From Hofstenia miamia (lineage: Eukaryota; Xenacoelomorpha; Acoela): 64,000 nt of DNA. The first letter of the stretch is position 1. Each line of letters begins with the position of its first letter. The position numbers and the translations under genes were made by a program. Below the pieces are notes generated by a model. That model ran no database searches. It saw nothing but the letters and a program-made list of their open reading frames with translations, and was not told the origin of the DNA. This document shows, one piece after another, positions 57,719 to 64,000 of this stretch. The stretch covers positions 1,212,596 through 1,276,595 of the forward strand of contig SCFE01000002.1 in NCBI GenBank assembly GCA_004352715.1, given 5' to 3'.

Positions 57719-60700
57719 GTGAATGTTATTTGTTGAATTTATTTCTTAAACTTTTTATATAGTACCATTGAACTAAGTGATTACTTATAAGTGTAACCTC
57801 ATATCAATGATGATGTACTAACTAATTACTAGTTCTTCTAACAAGTACCTAGAACTTATACATTAAGAACTAGCCTTAAGATTCCTAAATTGTACATTTC
57901 ATTTAATTTTTGGAGTTTGAAATGAAGTGCAATTATAAAAAGTATTGAATGCAAGCCTAAATATAATATAAACTAGCTTAATAAATTCAATTAAGTATGA
58001 AAAAGACATATCATATTGTGTTAAAAAAATTTTTAAACTCTGTAGCAATAAAAAATCCGCATGAAATATCAAATCTGTAGGTAACATATTCAATTTATGA
58101 AGTTATGTGTTGATAATAAAATTCAAACTGCAAGCTTAATAAAGACTCCTGTGACAAATTAACATAAAATAAATTTGATATTTGAAAATATTTTATTACA
58201 AAAATTAACAAATCATTAAACTAGTCGTGTTTAGAAGTGACTTACTTCATGTAATTTCCATATTCGGTTTCAAAACAATTAGTCAATGTAATTTATAATA
58301 GTGCTTAACTTAAAATATAGCAATTTTTGCCTAAAGGTGGCGCTGTAGTGCAATACAAATAGGGAAATCCTTTGTTTTGAAATGTACTATGCAAAATTTT
58401 ATGAAATTTATTAATCTTTAGGTTTTAGATAAACTTAATGTAACCGTTTGAGTACTCTTTTGTTATTCTACATATCTTTAAACGACGTTTTGGATAATTT
58501 TATTACCTCTAAGTGTATTCGAACGGTTAATAGTTTCAAACTTTTTATATTACAATGCTCTATGTAGCTAGCATTTGCAATACGTGTATTCTATGTTATC
58601 TTTAGAAAAAAGTCTGCATCTGATTTATTTTTTATTATCTCATTCCAAATAACAGAGAGTATTTAGAAAAAATTAAAGCTCTAACAAATCAATGGGTTGA
58701 AAGTGCTTTAAAAACAGGCCGTCAAGCAAATGGAACTCTTGTAGTCAATCACAAAAGAGTTGTATCAGCGCCCGCTGCTTGCAGCGACCAATCCAGTCAA
58801 TCCAGTAAAACTTTGACTGAATTGGATACCTCTTATATGAGCACAATCACAGATTCTACACAAATAAAAGATTACACAATAATTGATGACTTTTCTCAAT
58901 ACAACACTTCCGCCAATGTCTCTCCAATATCTTCTTGCAGTGAAACTGGTTGGTAAATATCTTAATCTATAGCAAAATACTAGATTTAACAAGTATAAAA
59001 TTTAAAAAAATAAAATTAAAAATAATATCTTCTGCTTCTTGGATTACTAAAATGCTGTCTTAATTCAAGATTGTATAAACTTTTGATATGCAATTCCACA
59101 TAACAATATATCAGAGGACGAAATGATTGGGTAGATTCATCTATTCCAATAGTTGCACATAGGAATGGCAATTAACCCTAAAGAGCCAGGTGTTCTTGGT
59201 TTTGGAACAAACTATATATTTAGAAGATAAATACTTGGGTATTGCTATCTGCAAATTTACCAATTTTTTGGCTCATAACTTTATTTACTACACCAACTAT
59301 TTTTACTGTTATCATATTCTTGCAAATATATTTCCGCTAATATTTGAATTATTGGCACAAATATTATATTTTTAAGTTTTTACTTAGGTCAGGATGTTTC
59401 ATCTAAGAATCTGATAGTTTTTGAATTGTATGAAGATGCATTTTATAGTAGGTATATTAGAGACTTCTAGTAAAGAACTCAAGAAGACGTAGTGAAATAT
59501 ATAATCATATCTGAGCTCACTAAGAATATTCCGAATAGTTAAATATGTATATTAAGTAACAAAAATTCATTTCAAAGTCTGTTCGTGAGATCTACCAGGG
59601 ATGCCTATAACCAAGAATGCTTTGGTGTTTGACAATATGTTTGGTAAACTGATCAGCGCTTGAAGCATTTATTTTCCATCCACAGGTTTCATGTTCCTCT
59701 TGCAGAAATTGAACATGTTGCTTTTCACTACAGTGGTCTTCAGATAAAACTTTAGCTTACTGAAAGTGTGCATTCTTCTTGTTGATCAGTTAGAAAGAAA
59801 CTTACAGCATGAAATATGAATTAATCTACTATGATTTTAGAAATGGCCAAAATGACGATTAAGTTGTGGAGAAATTTTGGAATGTGTTGCTATTTCAAAT
59901 ATCGCTGAATTTTTACCACTGTTATGATTGTTTGCATAATATTTGTATCAGTTTTTAGAAAAGTAATAGGAGTATAATATTAATGATAAATGATAAAACT
60001 AAATTTAGTAAAGTTCCAATCCAATTTTTGTCAAAGATGAGTAAAATCACCAAAGACTGAGAAAATTAACAATTGCTTTTCAGATTAATAAGGAATTGGA
60101 AATTAAAGTACGCGTGGAACTTTCTGAGAAACCTTAAATGAAATTGTTCACAAAAACATTTTTCAACAATTATTAAACATTACAATAGGCAGTAGGTATG
60201 GCAAATTGCAGCTTAATCTAATAGATTTACTATTTCAAAAGCTCATCTCAAGAAGTACTACAAATTTTGTAATTCATATCAACAGTTATTTTGACTAAAA
60301 TTGTATCAAACTTTTACACATTGTTTGAATTTAGATTACAGTCGGCATGAATCAGACATTTCGTTCGCAAAGTCGGAAACCCCCAGACATAAAATCTCAT
60401 TTCGCCAAAACAAATTCTCAAAGCCACTAATGAAATCGCAAATGAGCCAATCATATCAAGACACCTCTGATTCTGATGAATCACTAGTTGCCGTGCCTGT
60501 GAAACGACGCCATCCAGTGAACAGATCAAACACACTGCCTACGCAAAAAATAGGGAAGAGTCCAATCACAAAATCTGAAGAAGCGCCGGCAAAAGTACGT
60601 ATTTTGTTTAATGTTATTTATCAACGTATACATGTATATCAAAGGAATTGACGGAGCATACTACATGTGTAGGAACGCATCTTAAAATTTCTGGAAAAGT

Positions 60701-63410
60701 CAATCAATTGTTTAACTTGCTACTGAAATTATCAATTATCTCAATAGTTTAGTCATTTTTTTCAAAAACGTTTTCTAATAAATATCGAAAACAAAAAGAA
60801 AACTTACTTAAACACTTAAGGGTTTAGGTTTAGGTTTAGGATTAGGGCTTAAACCAAGTACATTTTCTCCGAACTACGATTGGTTCATACAAAACAAATC
60901 TTACGCAATAAAGTGTGAGCATATTGCAAACAATTCTGACAATAAATGCTAATTGGTAATTGAATCGAATTGGCAGTTAAATCAATCAATTTTTCTAAAT
61001 CTTTAATCTTGAATCCGATAATGATTGAATAGGTAATCCCTACTTGTGTCTGTAGCGATAATATTATACTATATATATATTATATATATATATATATATG
61101 TATTATAATCCATATATTATAGTTGAACGGGTGTGGAACGGCCAGTCAATTGTACCGGGTCAGTAGATTTGGACCCAAGTTTGACCGGTATGCGGAGAAA
61201 GTATATGTTATTCCACCCTGAGAAGTAGAGCGTAGGCGTATTATAGCAGGAAATAGATGCCTTCTAAAGCTTTCTCAACGCGGACACTCTGAATATTTAA
61301 TTGTTTTTAAGGAAGCGCTGAAAAACTTTTATAATTAAATTGTGATTTTATAATGTTAGTATAATTACTTAATAAACGGTTTGGCCGGTGAGCAACCGTT
61401 CCCAACTATGTAGTACAGCGGCAACTGCTGGAGATCTAGTTATTACAATGACATTCAATGCAGGGATCGTTAGATTTTAATTGCGATTAATCGTATAAAA
61501 AAAATTTTAACGATAGATTAATCATAATCGCTGCTGCCAGGAGATTAATAATCGCGATTAATCGTCGATTAATCTACTTCTGATTAAAAATATTCAAAAT
61601 ACAATATATCAATTGAAAGATATTCAAAATAGAAAATATAAACTTTTTTTTTTTTTTAAGTTTTTTCCCTAAAGTCTTTTTCTCCCCAATGTGTTTTTTG
61701 GGGAAAAAAAATATTTGGATATCTAAGTGGAGGGGTAATAAACGATTTTGGTAATCGTTTGGTAATCGNNNNNNNNNNNNNNNNNNNNNNNNNNNNNNNN
61801 NNNNNNNNNNNNNNNNNNNNNNNNNNNNNNNNNNNNNNNNNNNNNNNNNNNNNNNNNNNNNNNNNNNNNNNNNNNNNNNNNNNNNNNNNNNNNNNNNNNN
61901 NNNNNNNNNNNNNNNNNNNNNNNNNNNNNNNNNNNNNNNNNNNNNNNNNNNNNNNNNNNNNNNNNNNNNNNNNNNNNNNNNNNNNNNNNNNNNNNNNNNN
62001 NNNNNNNNNNNNNNNNNNNNNNNNNNNNNNNNNNNNNNNNNNNNNNNNNNNNNNNNNNNNNNNNNNNNNNNNNNNNNNNNNNNNNNNNNNNNNNNNNNNN
62101 NNNNNNNNNNNNNNNNNNNNNNNNNNNNNNNNNNNNNNNNNNNNNNNNNNNNNNNNNNNNNNNNNNNNNNNNNNNNNNNNNNNNNNNNNNNNNNNNNNNN
62201 NNNNNNNNNNNNNNNNNNNNNNNNNNNNNNNNNNNNNNNNNNNNNNNNNNNNNNNNNNNNNNNNNNNNNNNNNNNNNNNNNNNNNNNNNNNNNNNNNNNN
62301 NNNNNNNNNNNNNNNNNNNNNNNNNNNNNNNNNNNNNNNNNNNNNNNNNNNNNNNNNNNNNNNNNNNNNNNNNNNNNNNNNNNNNNNNNNNNNNNNNNNN
62401 NNNNNNNNNNNNNNNNNNNNNNNNNNNNNNNNNNNNNNNNNNNNNNNNNNNNNNNNNNNNNNNNNNNNNNNNNNNNNNNNNNNNNNNNNNNNNNNNNNNN
62501 NNNNNNNNNNNNNNNNNNNNNNNNNNNNNNNNNNNNNNNNNNNNNNNNNNNNNNNNNNNNNNNNNNNNNNNNNNNNNNNNNNNNNNNNNNNNNNNNNNNN
62601 NNNNNNNNNNNNNNNNNNNNNNNNNNNNNNNNNNNNNNNNNNNNNNNNNNNNNNNNNNNNNNNNNNNNNNNNNNNNNNNNNNNNNNNNNNNNNNNNNNNN
62701 NNNNNNNNNNNNNNNNNNNNNNNNNNNNNNNNNNNNNNNNNNNNNNNNNNNNNNNNNNNNNNNNNNNNATTAATCTCGATTAATCGCATTGACGATTAAT
62801 CATGTTGGATCCCTGTATATAAGTGTCCTTAACAAATCATGGTTTTGCTAATAATAATTAATCTTAAAACAGTGTATCACGCAGAGTAAAGTCATTGATG
62901 ACACAAGAATAGTGGTCATAGATAGGACAAACCGAAAATGACAACACGTAACTGAATGCATAAGCATCAACTTAATTAGAATAATCTAGATTAATCGAAC
63001 ACGCTGTTTACGATTAATCTAATCTACTTGATCAGCACGAGAGATTAATCAATTAGATTAATCTCGATTAATCGCGTTGACGATTAATCATGTTGGATCC
63101 CTGATTCAAAGTATGGAAATATTAGCATCAACTATTTTTGCGATGCTTAACAATATAAAGGGGTTGCCACACGGGGTGCAATTGCGGTTTTGCATTCTTT
63201 TGTCTATTAGTCAAAAAATTTGACTAATAGTCCAATATTTTGACTAATAGTCAAAAGAGGTTTGTGCGTATATTGCATTGCATTATACATGTACAAAACT
63301 TACTAAGTGGAGTCGCTATAATTATATTTCAACTGTAGGTGACGGGAGAAATTTCGGATGATGTATTAAATAGGCCTCATACTCTACGCTCACGAATGCG
63401 TATTGAATAG
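57574..63410 (+). CDS. Unrecognised Ser/Thr/Lys-rich protein, four exons
   Basis: I do not recognise this protein. Proposed exons: 57574-57718, 58658-58952, 60342-60594 and 63339-63410, 765 bases in total (254 residues plus stop), all in phase. The N-terminus MSARPQPGKLAQSKIGLFEK starts at an ATG with an in-frame TAG 24 bases upstream (57550-57552). A short helical, charged segment follows (LFEKLISQQAEKEASSRIDR; YLEKIKALTNQWVESALK), then about 150 residues rich in Ser, Thr, Gln and Lys with SDSDES and VKRRHPVNRS, the latter a possible nuclear signal. The C-terminus is basic (HTLRSRMRIE). No membrane segment or known domain is visible. A 1000-N gap lies in the last intron, so another exon could be hidden. 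Function unknown. Confidence 0.6.
58658..58952 (+). CDS. Unknown gene, exon 2
   Basis: Acceptor AACAGAG; the AG two bases earlier would give a stop, so 58658 is chosen. Ends GGTTG|GTAAAT in phase 2. The long open, non-repetitive frame looks coding. Confidence 0.65.
60342..60594 (+). CDS. Unknown gene, exon 3
   Basis: Acceptor GATTACAG after a T-rich tract; the earlier AG (60333-60334) would create a stop. Ends AAA|GTACGT in phase 0, a strong donor. Confidence 0.65.
60819..60847 (+). repeat. Short GGTTTA tandem repeat
   Basis: GGGTTTAGGTTTAGGTTTAGG followed by ATTAGGG: three to four telomere-like units inside an intron. Confidence 0.75.
61067..61099. repeat. TA microsatellite
   Basis: Interrupted TA run in the last intron of the unknown gene. 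Confidence 0.85.
61120..61410. mobile_element. Possible short hAT-like element
   Basis: The left end reads GAACGGGTGTGGAACGGCC; the right end, reverse-complemented, CATAGTTGGGAACGGTTGC. Interior without ORFs. Target duplication not visible. Confidence 0.35.
61461..63103. mobile_element. hAT-like element with GATTAATCG-rich ends, spanning a gap
   Basis: The ends are CAGGGATCGTTAG (left) and, reverse-complemented, CAGGGATCCAACATGATTAATCG (right); flanking octamers ATTCAATG and ATTCAAAG agree at seven of eight. Both ends are packed with GATTAATC(G) units. A second right end, also ending GGATCCCTG, lies at 62814, so a nested or duplicated copy is present. The gap 61769-62768 hides the core. Confidence 0.7.
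61769..62768. other. Assembly gap (1000 N)
   Basis: Exactly 1000 N, inside the hAT-like element at 61461-63103. Confidence 0.97.
63339..63410 (+). CDS. Unknown gene, candidate last exon
   Basis: Acceptor TTTCAACTGTAG, phase 0, 23 codons then TAG. The phase and acceptor are good, but the exon is short and there is a gap before it. Confidence 0.5.
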   Translation: MTGEISDDVLNRPHTLRSRMRIE

Positions 63411-63960
63411 TTAATTGATAACGCATAAACAAGCGCATACGTAAAGAATTATGTAAACATTTAACCCAATTAGCAGATTGCAATCTTTATAGAAAATTCA
63501 AAATAGCGAAGCAATCAACAAGCCTTTGAAACAACTCTCTTTCTCTCTCTCTCTCTCCAATGGAATTGGGTTTAAAAACACGCTAAAGCAATTTCGACAA
63601 GTTGATTGTTTGCGCCTATCTTAATGGCCACGATATTAATTATATTGTTCATTTATTAATAACATTTAAGATGAAAGTGCAAAGTTATTTAAAATCAAAA
63701 TTCCCAATTTCTTTCAAAATATAAAATATTAAAGCAAATTTAAATATTTTGCGATGAGAGAGTGATTAAACTCTTCTGTTTTATTCGTCAATATTGACTA
63801 ATACCACTCATTTCATTAAATTCTAAAATTTCAAATTGATATGTATGTGCAAACAAGTCATACTATGTATCCTTGAAATCATTGACAGATCTTTGTAATT
63901 CGCAGCGATTTCTAAAGACAATTTGTTTGTTTTAGTTATTTCAATATACTGTACATACGT
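63411..63960. other. 3' flank of the unknown gene
   Basis: AT-rich, likely 3' UTR and intergenic. A CT microsatellite is at 63535-63557. No clear AATAAA was seen. Confidence 0.4.
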
Positions 63961-63962
63961 AC

Positions 63963-63967
<5 letters not shown>

Positions 63968-63998
<31 letters not shown>
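63968..63998. repeat. TA microsatellite at window end
   Basis: About 15 TA units. Confidence 0.9.

Positions 63999-64000
<2 letters not shown>

Noticed and set aside
59600-59760. A 54-codon minus-strand open frame with Cys and His residues
   Set aside because: No acceptor, donor or known domain; it lies in the intron of the unknown + gene and may be chance.
1-64000. CRISPR array, rRNA, prophage or bacterial operon
   Set aside because: There are no regular spacer arrays, no rRNA-like blocks and no operon structure; spliced animal genes rule out a bacterial window.

Overview
The window is AT-rich (about one third G+C by eye) animal DNA. Genes are split by GT-AG introns, proteins are metazoan (BIRC6, Flattop, a Fer-family bHLH factor, a PLAC8-like protein), and much of the sequence is cut-and-paste transposons, short terminal-inverted-repeat (TIR) elements and degraded LINE and Penelope-like retroelements. 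I infer an invertebrate; the phylum cannot be fixed by eye. Assembly gaps of exactly 1000 N lie at 29608-30607, 48161-49160 and 61769-62768, a 235-N gap at 3586-3820, and single-N joins at 20539 and 28643.

Host genes, left to right. (1) The 3' end of a BIRC6/Apollon-type giant ubiquitin ligase on +, two exons (1112-1431, 4578-4833), carrying the UBC active-site block and the C-terminus. (2) An unrecognised Cys-rich protein on -, three exons (14469-9612). (3) A PLAC8-like membrane protein on +, two exons (17649-17759, 25868-26362). (4) A complete Flattop/CFAP126 homologue on -, four exons (38086-31995), with a 9-codon first exon 5 kb from the second. (5) A Fer2-like bHLH transcription factor on -, two exons (42624-42213 and a 38-bp exon 40554-40517). 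(6) An unrecognised, Ser/Thr/Lys-rich, probably disordered protein on +, four exons (57574-63410). Most of these exons are too small to stand out as ORFs; I joined them by splice sites, matching phases and, where known, family sequence. The genes do not form a visible pathway: ubiquitin-mediated apoptosis control, ciliary or basal-body positioning, and neural or secretory cell specification merely sit side by side.

Transposon layer. Mariner/Tc1: a broken transposase at the left edge (1-375), a short degenerate element (13479-14013), a Tc1 3' fragment (39858-40141) and one intact DD41D-type element (49365-50685, 354-aa transposase) set in a TA microsatellite beside a Penelope-like element (about 50710-52810). 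hAT-like: 18041-18688 (perfect 8-bp target duplication), 21828-22497, a nested pair 23130-25074 (perfect 8-bp duplication), 28502-30746, 61461-63103, and probably 45280-46849. LINE remnants lie at about 33210-35860 (+), 16195-16565 (-) and 56160-56960 (-), and a pogo/DDE_1 fragment at 2860-3090 (-). Several short palindromic or TIR elements, some in more than one copy, are scattered through introns and intergenic DNA.

I saw no CRISPR array, rRNA, convincing tRNA or operon-like cluster, and no clear sign of a wholly new biological system. The most useful results are the reconstructed small-exon genes, the intact DD41D mariner with an in-frame duplication, and the nested hAT pair.
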